Notes: generated from the letters alone by a model not told the origin. Numbered from the stretch's first letter, positions 16,107-24,862 are shown. The stretch: 45,265 bases of DNA from an uncultured Holophagaceae bacterium (GCA_903863195.1 CAIPAY010000005.1:1-45265); one strand, 5' to 3'. Program-made: numbers and translations.

Positions 16107-16961
16107 ATGCAGTTCGGTCCCTGGGATGTCCAGTTCGTTAGTGCCGGCAGCTTCCGCCTGGATGGCGGCGCCATGTACGGCACCGTGCCCAAGGCCGTGT
16201 GGAACCGCGTGCATCCCGCCGACGCGGACAACCAGATCCTCATGGACACCCAGTGCCTGCTCGTCCGTGGCGAGGTGGACGGCAAGAAGCACGTGATTCT
16301 GGTGGAGAACGGCAACGGCGACAAGGAGAGCGACGACTTCATGGCCCGGTTCAAGCTGGCGGGCCGTGGCACCCTCGATGCCAACCTCGCCAAGGTCGGC
16401 GTGAAGCCTGAGGACGTCACCCTCTGCATCCTCACGCACCTGCACTTCGACCACGCAGGCGGCAGCACCCGCCTCGGCCCCGACGGCCAGGCCGTGCCCA
16501 GCTTCCCCAATGCTCGCTATCTGGTGCAGGCCCAGGACCTGGCCGACGCCAAGAAGCCCCACCTGCGCGTGAAGGCCAGCTACCTACCCCCCAACTGGGA
16601 ACCCCTGGAAGCCGCGGGGGTGCTGGACACCGTGGACGGCGCCGCCGAGGTGCTGCCTGGCGTCTCAGTGCGTCCCGCCCCGGGCCATATCAAGGGCCTG
16701 CAGATCGTGGTGGTGGAAGGCGGCGGCCGCAAGCTGTTCTTCGTCTCCGACCTGATCCCCACCTCCCGTCACATCCAGCCCGCCTGGTGCATGGGCTACG
16801 ACCTGGACGTGGTCACCTGTGTGGATGAGCGGCTGAAGGTGCTCCAGGAGCTCACGGGCACCCAGGACCTCTGCGCCTTCTATCACGATCCCGACACCCT
16901 GGCGGGCACGCTCAGCCGCGATGCCAAGGGCCGCTACGTCCTGACGCCAGTCGAGGTCTAG
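16107..16961 (+). CDS. Metallo-beta-lactamase-fold hydrolase
   Basis: A 284-residue two-metal hydrolase of the MBL superfamily. The metal motif HLHFDHAGG, a later PAPGHIKGLQ providing a His ligand, and FFVSDLIPT with the bridging Asp are all present in order. The opening, DGGAMYGTVPKAVW, matches a common bacterial subgroup related to lactonases and other esterases, but the substrate cannot be named. No signal peptide is seen. It starts 30 bases after the E1 gene, with TAAGGAG at 6-7 base spacing, so the two may share a transcript. Confidence 0.85.
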   Translation: MQFGPWDVQFVSAGSFRLDGGAMYGTVPKAVWNRVHPADADNQILMDTQCLLVRGEVDGKKHVILVENGNGDKESDDFMARFKLAGRGTLDANLAKVGVKPEDVTLCILTHLHFDHAGGSTRLGPDGQAVPSFPNARYLVQAQDLADAKKPHLRVKASYLPPNWEPLEAAGVLDTVDGAAEVLPGVSVRPAPGHIKGLQIVVVEGGGRKLFFVSDLIPTSRHIQPAWCMGYDLDVVTCVDERLKVLQELTGTQDLCAFYHDPDTLAGTLSRDAKGRYVLTPVEV

Positions 16962-17302
16962 TCGTGGCGCAGTAACTACCGGAACCCTGCGCGTTCTTCG
17001 AGCGAGCGCCCAGGGCGCAGCCCTGTCCCGATGGGCGGGCTGCGGGAACGTCCCTACCAGAAAGAGAAAGAGGCTCCCGACCAGTAGGAAGGAGGGGCCT
17101 TTGGTCTCCCGTGGGCAGTTGTCTAGTTTTAGAGCTAGACCATTTTTTGATTTTTCTTGGCTATCGATTAGCGTTGCCGATCCATAGTCTCTCGGGACCT
17201 TTCGCTGGTTCAAAATCAGTCCATGTCACCCGTCTGGACTCGGGTCCGATCGGGATAGGATCCGGCAGGTTCACCCCCACGCCAGCACTCCAAGGAGCCG
17301 AA
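16962..17302. other. Gene-free spacer of about 340 bases
   Basis: I see no convincing gene here. The first half is GC-rich with short imperfect inversions (for example GGGAACGTCCC). The second half, from about 17110, is noticeably richer in A and T than its surroundings and contains a hairpin followed by T-runs. The change in composition and unusual length for this compact genome suggest a former insertion or gene remnant ahead of the small GIY-YIG-like gene. Confidence 0.5.
17121..17148 (+). terminator. Rho-independent terminator candidate
   Basis: GTCTAG (17121-17126) and CTAGAC (17135-17140) form a 6-bp stem around an 8-base loop. CATTTTTT follows at once and a second T-run is a few bases further. 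It lies 160 bases after the MBL gene on the same strand and before the next start, so it may end the E1-MBL transcript. Confidence 0.55.
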
Positions 17303-17653
17303 GTGAGCACGCTCAGGTGGGTCAAGGCACCCAACGGCAACTGGTCCTCGCTTGAGACTCTGAACATCGAGGGCCTGGGCGAAGTCAACGGTGTCTATGC
17401 CATCTGGCACGGGGGCAGCCACCCCGAGTGGCTTCGGATCGGCTCGGGCGCGATCAAGGAGAGGCTGGCGGAGCACCGGACTGACAAGGCGATCATGGCC
17501 TATCACCGACAGGGCCTGTTCGTCTCCTGGGCTGTGGTCAACCCGCGCGAGCGCCCTGGCGTGGAGCGGTACCTGGTGGAGTACTGCCAGCCCCTGTTCG
17601 GAGAACGCCCTCCCTACAGCGAGCCCATCAGCGTCAACCTGCCGGCCACCTGA
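17303..17653 (+). CDS. Small GIY-YIG-like domain protein
   Basis: A 116-residue protein. It has NGVYAIWHGG near residue 30 (the place of the GIY motif) and WLRIGSGAIKERLAEHR about 12 residues later (the place of YIG plus the catalytic Arg region). A closing VERYLVEYCQP would give the Glu found late in the GIY-YIG fold. This supports a small nuclease-like domain, but the match is by eye and the activity is unproven. GTG 17303 is chosen because AAGGAG lies 5 bases upstream; longer open frame upstream has no such signal and falls in the AT-richer spacer. It is convergent with the Liv operon, with only 22 bases between them. Confidence 0.6.
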   Translation: MSTLRWVKAPNGNWSSLETLNIEGLGEVNGVYAIWHGGSHPEWLRIGSGAIKERLAEHRTDKAIMAYHRQGLFVSWAVVNPRERPGVERYLVEYCQPLFGERPPYSEPISVNLPAT

Positions 17654-17675
17654 GCCCGCTGGTTGACCAGGGGCG

Positions 17676-18398
17676 TCATTTGGCCTCTGATGCGCCCAGG
17701 TAGGCCTCCTTCACCCGGGGGTCCTTGGCCAGCTCGGCGGCGGGGCCTTCGAGCACCATGCGGCCGTTCTCCAGGACGTAGCCGCGGTGGGCGATCTTGA
17801 GGGCCATGTGGGCGTTCTGCTCCACCAGCAGGATGGTCATGCCCTGGGCGTTGATGGCCTGGAGGGCGCGGAACACTTCCTTCACCAGGAGCGGGCTGAG
17901 GCCCATGGAGGGCTCGTCCAGCAGCATGAGCCGGCAGTCGGTCATGAGGGCCCGGCCCACGGCCAGCATCTGCTGCTCGCCCCCCGACAGAGTGCCGCCC
18001 AGCTGAGGTCGGCGCTCCTCCAGGCGCGGGAAGAGAGCGAACACCTTCTCGTAGGAAGCCGCGAGGCGCTGCTTGTTCTTCTGGGTCCAGGCCGCCAGGG
18101 CCAGGTTCTCCTGCACCGTGAGGTTGGGGAAGATGCCGCGCCCCTCCGGCACGTGGCCGATGCCCATGGCCACCAGCTGATGGGCCGGGATCTGCTTCAC
18201 ACTCTGGTCCCGGTAGAAGATGTCGCCGCCCTGGAGGGGCAGCATCCGGGAGATGGCGCGCAGGGTGGTGGACTTGCCGGCGCCGTTGGCGCCCAGCAGG
18301 GAGACGATCTCGCCTTCCTCGATGGTGAGGTTGATGCCGTGCAGGGCCTTGATGGCGCCGTAGGAGACGGCAAGGTTTTCCACGCGCAGGAGGGTCAT
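17676..18398 (-). CDS. livF: Branched-chain amino acid ABC transporter, ATPase LivF
   Basis: One of two ATPases powering high-affinity branched-chain amino acid import (240 residues, cytoplasmic face of the inner membrane). Walker A is GANGAGKST, the signature is LSGGEQQ and Walker B is LMLLDEPS followed by MGLSP, which is typical of LivF. The length is normal. It is the last gene of the operon and its ATG overlaps the LivG stop by 4 bases, indicating translational coupling. Confidence 0.95.
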   Translation of the reverse strand: MTLLRVENLAVSYGAIKALHGINLTIEEGEIVSLLGANGAGKSTTLRAISRMLPLQGGDIFYRDQSVKQIPAHQLVAMGIGHVPEGRGIFPNLTVQENLALAAWTQKNKQRLAASYEKVFALFPRLEERRPQLGGTLSGGEQQMLAVGRALMTDCRLMLLDEPSMGLSPLLVKEVFRALQAINAQGMTILLVEQNAHMALKIAHRGYVLENGRMVLEGPAAELAKDPRVKEAYLGASEAK

Positions 18399-19165
18399 GC
18401 CGGCGCCTCCTCTTCGCCCAGGTAGGCCTCGATCACCAGGGGATTGCGGACCACCTCCTGGGGGGCGCCGCTGGCGATGGTCTGGCCGAAGTCCAGCACC
18501 TGCACCTCGCGACAGAGCTCCATCACCACCGGCAGCTGGTGCTCGATGAGCAGGATGGCCAGGGAGAAGTCCCGGTGGACCTGCTGGATGAGCTGGATCA
18601 GCTCCTCCACCTCGCGGGGGTTCATGCCCGCGGCGGGCTCGTCCAGCAGCAGGACCTTGGGACCCGTGGCCAGAGCGCGGGCGATCTCCAGTCGGCGCTG
18701 CTCCCCGTAGGGCAGGCTGCCCGCGGACTCGCGCTGGCGGTCCAGCAGGCCGAAGCGGGCCAGATGCTCCCGGCTCTCGGCCAGCAGCCGCGCCTCCTGG
18801 CGGTGGAAGTTCCCGGTGCGGAAGGCGGCCTCCCAGAGCCAGTAGCCCGCCCGTGCGTGGAGGGCCATGGTGATGTTGTCCAGCACCGTCATCTGCGCGA
18901 AGAGCCTGATGTTCTGGAAGGTGCGGGCGATGCCGGCCCGGGCGATGGCGTCCGAAGGCAGCCCGCTGACCGGGCGCTCCCCCAGCTGGATCTGGCCGCG
19001 ATCCGGCGCGTAGACCCCGGTGATCAGGTTGAAGACGGTCGTCTTGCCCGCGCCGTTGGGACCGATGATGCCCTGCAGGTCGCGGTCGCCCAATTCCAGG
19101 TTGAAGCCGTCCACGGCGGTGAGGCCGCCGAAGGACTTGGTGAGGTCTGTGATGCGCAGGCCCAT
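18395..19165 (-). CDS. livG: Branched-chain amino acid ABC transporter, ATPase LivG
   Basis: The partner ATPase of LivF (256 residues). It has Walker A GPNGAGKTT, the LivG-typical GIARTFQNIRLF segment, a signature region LPYGEQRRLEIARAL and Walker B VLLLDEPAAGMNP. An open frame extends further upstream, but that is inside livM; the real ATG at 19165 overlaps the LivM stop by one base (TGATG). The 4-base overlap with livF downstream completes a tightly coupled set. Confidence 0.95.
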   Translation of the reverse strand: MGLRITDLTKSFGGLTAVDGFNLELGDRDLQGIIGPNGAGKTTVFNLITGVYAPDRGQIQLGERPVSGLPSDAIARAGIARTFQNIRLFAQMTVLDNITMALHARAGYWLWEAAFRTGNFHRQEARLLAESREHLARFGLLDRQRESAGSLPYGEQRRLEIARALATGPKVLLLDEPAAGMNPREVEELIQLIQQVHRDFSLAILLIEHQLPVVMELCREVQVLDFGQTIASGAPQEVVRNPLVIEAYLGEEEAPA

Positions 19166-20214
19166 CACGCCCCCTGCCGGGGCCGCAGCCAGCGCCACTC
19201 CCGGTTGCCCAGGAGGCCCGTCTGGCGCGTCAGCATGATCACGATGAGGATCAGGGGGCTGATAAGCATGCGCCACTCGGCCAGCTGGGGAGCGAAGGCG
19301 CTCAGCAGGTTGCGCAGCAGCTCCATCAGCAGCGTGTAGGCCACCACACCCAGGATCGACCCGCTCAGGCTGGCCATGCCGCCCAGATAGAGCATCACCA
19401 GGATCTCGGTGGTCTTGATGTAGTCGAAGCTGCGGGGCGTGATGAACTGCTGGTTCTGGGCCCAGAGGCCGCCCGCCAGCCCCGCGAAGGCCGCGGCGAT
19501 GGTGAAGGCCCAGTTCTTGGCCTTGGCGATGGAGACCCCCATCAGCTCGGCGGCGATGGCGTTCTCCCGGATGGACACCCACACGCGGCCGAAGCTGGAC
19601 TGGATCAGGTTGCGCAGGAGGCCCAGGGTCAGCAGCGCGCAGACCGCCACGGCCAGGAAGTTGGTGTTCTTCGGAATGCCCGTGAAGCCCCGGGGGCCGC
19701 CGACGAAGTCCAGGTTCTGGATGGCGTTGACGATGATCATGTTGAAGCCGAGGGTGATGATCGCCAGGTAGTCGCCCACGGTCTTGAAGGTCACCAGCCC
19801 GATGAGGTAGCCGATCCCGGCGGCCATGAGCATGGCCCCGCCCAGGGTGACGACCAGGATGATGCAGGTGCCGAGAACCGGCGGCAGCGCCGCGGCGGAG
19901 GGCAGCGCCTTCGTCGCCAGCAGCGCCGCCGTGTAGGCTCCGACAGCCATGAAGCCCGCGTGTCCCAGGGCGAACTCGCCCAGGTAGCCGTTCAGCAGGT
20001 TGAGGCTCGCCACCAGGATGATGTTCATGCCGATGATGGTCAGCAGGTGCAGGTAGTAGGGGTTGAGCACGTCCGGGAAGAGGCCCGCGTCCACGGAGAG
20101 CTGCAGGGGCAGGGCGAGCGCCAGGATCAGGGTACAGACCATCCAGAACCGGACCCTGGACGGGGTGGGCTCCGGTGGTGGCGCGGCGTGCTCCGGCGGG
20201 GACTGAGTGGACAT
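19165..20214 (-). CDS. livM: Branched-chain amino acid ABC transporter, permease LivM
   Basis: One of two membrane permeases (349 residues). A short hydrophilic N-terminus rich in Pro is followed by about ten hydrophobic segments. The LivM-type GEFALGHAGFMAVGAYTAALL segment and the later cytoplasmic loop for ATPase contact are both present. Its start lies 8 bases after the LivH stop. Confidence 0.94.
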   Translation of the reverse strand: MSTQSPPEHAAPPPEPTPSRVRFWMVCTLILALALPLQLSVDAGLFPDVLNPYYLHLLTIIGMNIILVASLNLLNGYLGEFALGHAGFMAVGAYTAALLATKALPSAAALPPVLGTCIILVVTLGGAMLMAAGIGYLIGLVTFKTVGDYLAIITLGFNMIIVNAIQNLDFVGGPRGFTGIPKNTNFLAVAVCALLTLGLLRNLIQSSFGRVWVSIRENAIAAELMGVSIAKAKNWAFTIAAAFAGLAGGLWAQNQQFITPRSFDYIKTTEILVMLYLGGMASLSGSILGVVAYTLLMELLRNLLSAFAPQLAEWRMLISPLILIVIMLTRQTGLLGNREWRWLRPRQGA

Positions 20215-20221
20215 CGGCGGT

Positions 20222-21112
20222 CTACACCTTCTTCAGGGTGGGCTTGCCCATGATGCCCCAGGGCCAGACGAGGAGGAGCAGGATCAGCAGGCCGAAGGCG
20301 ATGCCGTTCTTCAGGTTCGAGGAGAGGTAGGCCACGGTGATCACCTCCACGCCCGCCAGCAGGAAGGAGCCCAGTACCGCCCCCTCGATGGAGCCGATGC
20401 CGCCGATGACCGCGGCGATAAAGGCCTTCCAGCCCAAGTCGATGCCCATGTAGGGATCGATGGAGTAGGCCTGGCCGTAAAAGATGCCGCCCGCCGCCGC
20501 CAGAGCCGAGCCGATGGCGAAGGTGACGGCGATGACCAGGTTCAGGTTCACGCCCATGAGGGGCACCGCGTCCTTGTTGTCGGCCACGGCCCGCATGGCC
20601 GTGCCGATCAGGGTGCGGTTCACCACCAGCCAGAGGATCGCCATGAGGGCCAGGGAGATCAGGATGATCAGCAGCTTGTCCCAGGTGACGAAGGCGCCCA
20701 GGTGCTGCTGGAGCCAGACCACCGGTGCCGAGGGCAGGCGGGCGGGGATCTGCCGGGTCTCGGGGCCCACCGTGAGGCGCACCAGGTTCTCCAGGAAGAT
20801 GCCCACGCCCAGGGTGGTGATGACCACGGACATGCGCTGGGCATTCCGCAGCCGGCGGTAGGCCACCCGCTCGATGGCGACGCCCACCAGCGCGGTCAGC
20901 AGCATGGCCAGGGGCAGCAGCAGGTAGAAGGGCATCCAGCCGAAGCGCGTGGTGAGCAGCAGCCCGATGAAGCCCCCGAGCATGAAGATGTCGCCGTGGG
21001 CGAAGTTGATGAGCCGGATGATGCCGTACACCATGCTGTAGCCCAGTGCGATCAGGGCATACACCGCCCCGAGCTGGGCGGCGTTGAAGAGCTGCTGGAT
21101 GATGGTGTCCAA
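20222..21112 (-). CDS. livH: Branched-chain amino acid ABC transporter, permease LivH
   Basis: The second permease (296 residues). It has the usual LivH opening (QLGAVYALIALGYSMVYG followed by LINFAHGD) and a GIGSIEGAVLGSF segment near the end. The start appears to be TTG 21112: it gives the expected N-terminus and no ATG or GTG offers a better fit, although no clear Shine-Dalgarno sequence precedes it. It follows the binding-protein gene by 18 bases, so translation may depend on re-initiation. Confidence 0.93.
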   Translation of the reverse strand: MDTIIQQLFNAAQLGAVYALIALGYSMVYGIIRLINFAHGDIFMLGGFIGLLLTTRFGWMPFYLLLPLAMLLTALVGVAIERVAYRRLRNAQRMSVVITTLGVGIFLENLVRLTVGPETRQIPARLPSAPVVWLQQHLGAFVTWDKLLIILISLALMAILWLVVNRTLIGTAMRAVADNKDAVPLMGVNLNLVIAVTFAIGSALAAAGGIFYGQAYSIDPYMGIDLGWKAFIAAVIGGIGSIEGAVLGSFLLAGVEVITVAYLSSNLKNGIAFGLLILLLLVWPWGIMGKPTLKKV

Positions 21113-21130
21113 GGGCGGGCCGACCCGGGC

Positions 21131-22261
21131 CTAGGGGTTCACGGCGCTGTCGAAGACGAACTTGCCGTCCTCGACCTTGATGACCACGGCGCCCTTCACG
21201 GGATCGCCGCCGCCACCGTATGTGATGTTGCCCGTGACGCCCTGGAAGCCGACCGTCGCGGCCAGCGCGTCGCGGATGGCCTTGGAGTCGGCCTTGCCGG
21301 CCGTGGCCACGGCCTTGAGGATCAGGTTGGCGGAGTCATAGGTGAGGGCCGCTGCCGCGTCCGGAACGAGGCCGAAGCGGGCCTTGTACTTCGCGATGAA
21401 GCCCTTGGCGATGGGGTTGTCGATGTCGGGCGAGTAGTGGTTGGAGAAGTAGTTCCCGTCCATGACCTTGCCGCCGAGCTTCACCAGCTCCGGGTTGTCC
21501 CAGCCGTCCCCGCCCAGCATGACCGCTGTGAGGCCCAGCTTGCGGGCCTGCTGGATCTGGAGGGGCACCTCGTTGAAGTAGTTGGGGAGGAACAGCACCT
21601 CGGGATTCGCGCCCTTGATCTTCGTGAGCTGGGCCGAGAAGTCCGTGTCCTTGGTGTTGTAGGTCTCGAAGCCGACGATCTTCCCGCCCATCTTGGTGAA
21701 CTCGTCGCGGAAGACCTCGGCGATGCCCTTGTTGTAGTCGCTGGCCACGTCGTAGAGCACGGCGCCGGTCTTCGCCTTGAGCTTGCTGGTGGCGAACTGG
21801 GCCACCACGCGGCCCTGGAAGGGGTCGATGAAGCAGGCCCGGAAGATGAACTTCCGGCCCTTGGTGACGTTGGGATTGGTGGACCAGGGCGAGACCACGG
21901 GGATGCCCGAGGCCTCGGCGATGGGAGCGCCGGCGTTCGAGCACTTGCTGGTGTAGGAGCCGATGATGGCCAGCACCTTGTCCTGGTTGATGAGCTTCTG
22001 GAACACCGTGGCCGTGGACTCGGGCTTGTCCTCGTCGTCCTCGAGGATGAAGCGCACCTTCACCTGCTTGTCGCCGACCTGGACCCCGCCCCCGGCGTTG
22101 ATCTCGTCCTGCACCAGGGCGATGGCGTTCTTGGCCGACTGCCCGGTGGCAGAGATGCTGCCCGTGGTCGGCGCCGAGACTCCGATCTTGAGCTCCTTGG
22201 CGGCCGGTTTGCAGCCCGCCAGGACCAGAAGGGGAAGCAGGGCCAGGGTGCAGAGTTTCAT
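21131..22261 (-). CDS. livJ: Branched-chain amino acid binding lipoprotein LivJ/LivK
   Basis: The periplasmic substrate-binding component (376 residues). It starts with a lipoprotein signal, MKLCTLALLPLLVLAGC, with Cys17 as the lipidated residue. The mature part matches the type I periplasmic fold of the LivJ/LivK family (IGVSAPTTGSISATGQ near the start, SSGIPVV-like loop, YDVASDYNKG). I chose ATG 22261 over an upstream in-frame ATG at 22276 because the lipobox is then at the normal distance and GAGGA lies upstream. First gene of the five-gene operon and divergent from exbD. Confidence 0.92.
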   Translation of the reverse strand: MKLCTLALLPLLVLAGCKPAAKELKIGVSAPTTGSISATGQSAKNAIALVQDEINAGGGVQVGDKQVKVRFILEDDEDKPESTATVFQKLINQDKVLAIIGSYTSKCSNAGAPIAEASGIPVVSPWSTNPNVTKGRKFIFRACFIDPFQGRVVAQFATSKLKAKTGAVLYDVASDYNKGIAEVFRDEFTKMGGKIVGFETYNTKDTDFSAQLTKIKGANPEVLFLPNYFNEVPLQIQQARKLGLTAVMLGGDGWDNPELVKLGGKVMDGNYFSNHYSPDIDNPIAKGFIAKYKARFGLVPDAAAALTYDSANLILKAVATAGKADSKAIRDALAATVGFQGVTGNITYGGGGDPVKGAVVIKVEDGKFVFDSAVNP

Positions 22262-22436
22262 GGCAGCGGTCCTCATGGGCTGGGGAGCTGCGGCTGCCCC
22301 AGATCTGGAAGGAATGGAAACACATTGGGTGAAAGATCTCGGCCCAGGATACCGGGACTTCCGCCGGGATAGGAGTGGGAGATGGGGCCCGAGCCATCCG
22401 CCGCGCTAGACTGGGAGCTTCAGCCCCGGGAGCAGC

Positions 22437-22865
22437 ATGGCCTTCACCCCAGGATCCAGGCGCGGCGCGATGGCCGACATCAACATGACGCCGCTCATCG
22501 ACGTGATGCTGGTGCTGCTGATCATCTTCATGATCGCGGCGCCCATGATGACCACCGGCGTGGACGTGAAGCTGCCGGAGAGCCGCACGGGCCGGAACCT
22601 GGAGAGCGAGGCCCTGACTGTGTCCGTCACCTTCGACGGCCGCCTGGAGTTCGAGAAGGCCTTCCTGGCCCTGCCGGTGCTGGCCAACCAGCTGAAGGCC
22701 AAGGCCCAGTCCGGCGGCAAGCGCCCGGTGCTGGTGCGGGCCGACCACAACGTGCCCTACGGCCGCGTCATCCAGGTAGTGGATGCCATCCGGGAGGCCG
22801 GCTTCACCCAGGTGGGCTTCGTCACTGCCGCCGCACCCGCCGCGCCGCCCCTCGACGTCAAATGA
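22437..22865 (+). CDS. ExbD/TolR family proton-channel subunit
   Basis: An inner-membrane component of a proton-driven energising complex (142 residues). A single transmembrane segment (about 20-37) follows the INMTPLIDV signature, including the essential Asp22. The rest is the periplasmic ExbD/TolR domain. No ExbB/TolQ gene precedes it here, although the three usually sit together; that partner must be encoded elsewhere. The downstream TonB-like gene overlaps its stop by 4 bases (ATGA). GGGAG precedes the ATG. Confidence 0.9.
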   Translation: MAFTPGSRRGAMADINMTPLIDVMLVLLIIFMIAAPMMTTGVDVKLPESRTGRNLESEALTVSVTFDGRLEFEKAFLALPVLANQLKAKAQSGGKRPVLVRADHNVPYGRVIQVVDAIREAGFTQVGFVTAAAPAAPPLDVK

Positions 22866-23677
22866 GCCAGGACCTCCAGGTCTACCTCCGCAGCCGCGCC
22901 CACCTGGGCGAGCTGGACTGGACCCGGGGTCTGGCCATCAGCGTCGGCCTGCACGTGCTTCTGGGGGCTGTCTTCTTCTGGCCCCGGGGCAGTGCCACCC
23001 CCAAGCCCGAGGACCTGAAGGTCACCTGGGTGAACCTCCCCGCCGCCATGGCCGGTGCCTCGGGAGGCTCCGAAGCCATGGCGGTGGGCAAGACCAGCGA
23101 GCGGCTCCGCCGCGTGGAGGAGGTGGCTCCCGTGCGCGCCACAGCCCCCTCGGCCACAACCCCGGATCCCTTCGCCAGCAAGACCACCAAGGCCGCCGCC
23201 AAGGGCGACAGCAAGGACACCACCAGCCAGGGCACCGGCACCACCGCCGCCAAGGGCAAGTCCGCCGCTGCCAACCCGGTGGCGGGCGCCGTGGGCACGG
23301 GCAATGGCGCGGCCTTCGGCGCCGGCAGCAGCGTGCCCGGACTGAACCCCAGCGCCGGGGTGCAGGGGGGCGTGGGCCTGGTGGGGGGCGTGGATGGCGA
23401 CTTCCCCTTCGTCTGGTATCTGCAGCAGGTGCAGACCCGCATCACCGCCAACTGGAACCGGGTCTCCAACTCCCAGGGCCGGGTGCAGATCTACTTCCGC
23501 ATCGCCAAGGACGGGAGCCTGGACCGGGTGCGCGTGGAGATTCCCAGCGGGAACTCGGCCATGGACGAGAGCGCCCGCATGGCGGTACTCCGGGCCGCCC
23601 CGCTGCAGCGCCTGCCCGAGGGCTACGAGGGGCAGTATCTCGGCGTCCGCTTCTGGTTCACCTACCTGGGCAACTGA
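22862..23677 (+). CDS. TonB/TolA-type energy transducer
   Basis: A 271-residue protein with one N-terminal membrane anchor (about 24-41) and a long Ala/Gly/Thr/Ser/Lys-rich periplasmic linker (about 70-170). A TonB C-terminal domain (about 175-271) follows, including [19 protein letters not shown] and a closing VRFWFTYLG. It would link the ExbD complex to outer-membrane receptors, or act like TolA in envelope constriction. The linker lacks the Pro-Glu/Pro-Lys repeats of classic TonB, which leaves the TolA alternative open. It is translationally coupled to exbD. Confidence 0.85.
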   Translation: MSQDLQVYLRSRAHLGELDWTRGLAISVGLHVLLGAVFFWPRGSATPKPEDLKVTWVNLPAAMAGASGGSEAMAVGKTSERLRRVEEVAPVRATAPSATTPDPFASKTTKAAAKGDSKDTTSQGTGTTAAKGKSAAANPVAGAVGTGNGAAFGAGSSVPGLNPSAGVQGGVGLVGGVDGDFPFVWYLQQVQTRITANWNRVSNSQGRVQIYFRIAKDGSLDRVRVEIPSGNSAMDESARMAVLRAAPLQRLPEGYEGQYLGVRFWFTYLGN

Positions 23678-23785
23678 GAGAAGGGACTGAATCCAGGTCT
23701 TTTCCTGCCGTTGCCCTTTCCGGACAAGTCTTCAGAACCTACATTGGAGGATGCGCAAGTGCGCCCCAGGGAAAGGGGGAACGCC

Positions 23786-24349
23786 ATGTCAGCGCTCGCC
23801 AGACTTGAGACCACGCCCCTCACGTGGCAGAGGGCTCCCGGGATCCGCCCGTCCTTCACCCTGCACGCCAAGGAAGGCATCGTCGCCACCCTCGCCTTCC
23901 AGCCCGGGGATAACACCCTGGCCCGGGTGGACACCGCCGACGGGGCCTGGACCTTGAAGCACCGGGGCTTCCCCGCCGACACGGTGACCCTCCGGGAGGT
24001 CAGCTCCCACCTGGACCTGGCCACCTTCCATCCCCACCCCCTGGGGCATGGCAGGCTGGTCTTCCTGAGCGGGGACGCCTTCGACTGGGTCCGCCTGGAG
24101 GGTCCCGAAGCCGGCGGGGCCTTCCTCGACCCGGATGGCATGACCCTCGTCCGCCTCACACTCCGGCCGGACACCTCGCACAAGATGATCCCGGATGCAC
24201 CCATCCTCGCCCAGGCGGAGGTGGGGCTGCCCCACCGGATCCAGCCAGCGGGACCGGCGCTCCTGGCCGCCGTGGCCTGGTATCTGCTGCGCGTCGAAGC
24301 CCTGCTCGAGCACCCGGTCCGTGCGGCGGAGACCTGCCTACGTATGTAG
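23786..24349 (+). CDS. Hypothetical protein
   Basis: A 187-residue product I do not recognise. It has no signal peptide or membrane segment apart from a moderately hydrophobic stretch near the end (LLAAVAWYLLRVEALL, about 158-173). Most of the sequence looks like alternating beta strands (TLAFQPGDNTLARVD, GRLVFLSGDAFDWVRLEG), similar in texture to scramblase/LURP-type beta barrels, but this is only an impression. The start is supported by AGGGGGA 5 bases upstream. It stands 108 bases after the TonB gene and convergent to the next gene. Confidence 0.65.
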   Translation: MSALARLETTPLTWQRAPGIRPSFTLHAKEGIVATLAFQPGDNTLARVDTADGAWTLKHRGFPADTVTLREVSSHLDLATFHPHPLGHGRLVFLSGDAFDWVRLEGPEAGGAFLDPDGMTLVRLTLRPDTSHKMIPDAPILAQAEVGLPHRIQPAGPALLAAVAWYLLRVEALLEHPVRAAETCLRM

Positions 24350-24376
24350 TCGTTGGCGAGGCCAGGCTCTGGTCAG

Positions 24377-24664
24377 CTAGCTCCTGCCCGGGCCGGGGTC
24401 AGGGTCGATGGCGAGGCTCACCAGGGGTGAGCGCGAGCCCGCCGGGAATACCAGCTTGTAGGTTCCTGAAGCCGGGAAGACTTCGCTGGGATGGCCCTCG
24501 GGATCGATGAGCGTGCAGGGGCGGGAGTCCACTTCGATGGACAGCACCCAGGTCTGGCCGTTCCGGTGCAGCTCGGTGTCCCACTGGCGATGCTGGATCC
24601 TGGCCCCGGGCTTGGCGGGAGTTTTCTTGCGCGGGGCGAGCGAGGAATGCGGAGCCGTAGTCAT
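24377..24664 (-). CDS. Small hypothetical protein
   Basis: A 95-residue protein with a basic N-terminus (SLAPRKKTPAKPG) and no signal peptide. The middle reads as a small beta domain (WVLSIEVDSRPCTLIDPEGHPSEVFP). I recognise no family. A strong AAGGAGA precedes the ATG, and the codon pattern matches neighbouring genes, so expression is likely. It is divergent from the Ig-repeat gene, with two palindromes in the shared upstream region. Confidence 0.62.
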   Translation of the reverse strand: MTTAPHSSLAPRKKTPAKPGARIQHRQWDTELHRNGQTWVLSIEVDSRPCTLIDPEGHPSEVFPASGTYKLVFPAGSRSPLVSLAIDPDPGPGRS

Positions 24665-24692
24665 GCTTCCATCTCCTTTTTCTGATCAGCCC

Positions 24693-24712
24693 TTGGCAAA
24701 CATCACTGCCAA
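24693..24712. promoter_or_regulatory. Operator-like palindrome TTGGCA-N8-TGCCAA
   Basis: Perfect 6-base arms separated by 8 bases, 29 bases before the ATG of the small minus-strand gene and within the divergent promoter region. The half-site spacing would suit a dimeric regulator. No cognate regulator is adjacent. Confidence 0.35.
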
Positions 24713-24726
24713 CACGATTGTTTCAA

Positions 24727-24739
24727 ACAGATGATCTGT
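24727..24739. promoter_or_regulatory. Palindrome ACAGAT-G-ATCTGT
   Basis: Perfect 6-base arms around a single central base in the same divergent promoter region. It may be a second operator half or part of the promoter. Chance occurrence is possible. Confidence 0.25.
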
Positions 24740-24862
24740 CAAGGGTCGCCCCTCCAACGGAAGCATGCCAGGGCCATTTCCCGGGGTGCTCAAGCGTCTC
24801 CCTGGCAGGACGGGGGCAGCAGAGGGGCGCGGGAACCCCGGCACCCAAGGTAGACTCACCCC

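Noticed and set aside
17126..17139. GTTTTAGAGCTAGA matches the start of the Cas9 guide-RNA scaffold.
   Set aside because: The match is explained by a short palindromic hairpin followed by T-runs. There is no repeat array, no anti-repeat and no cas gene nearby, so it is coincidence.
18395..19582. Extended LivG with about 139 extra N-terminal residues.
   Set aside because: The extra part lies inside livM in another frame; ATG 19165 gives normal LivG length and a TGATG overlap.
22280..22302. Hairpin CTGGGGAGC / GCTGCCCCAG upstream of livJ, considered as a riboswitch or leader element.
   Set aside because: The stem is short with a bulge, and no conserved riboswitch core or leader peptide can be seen.
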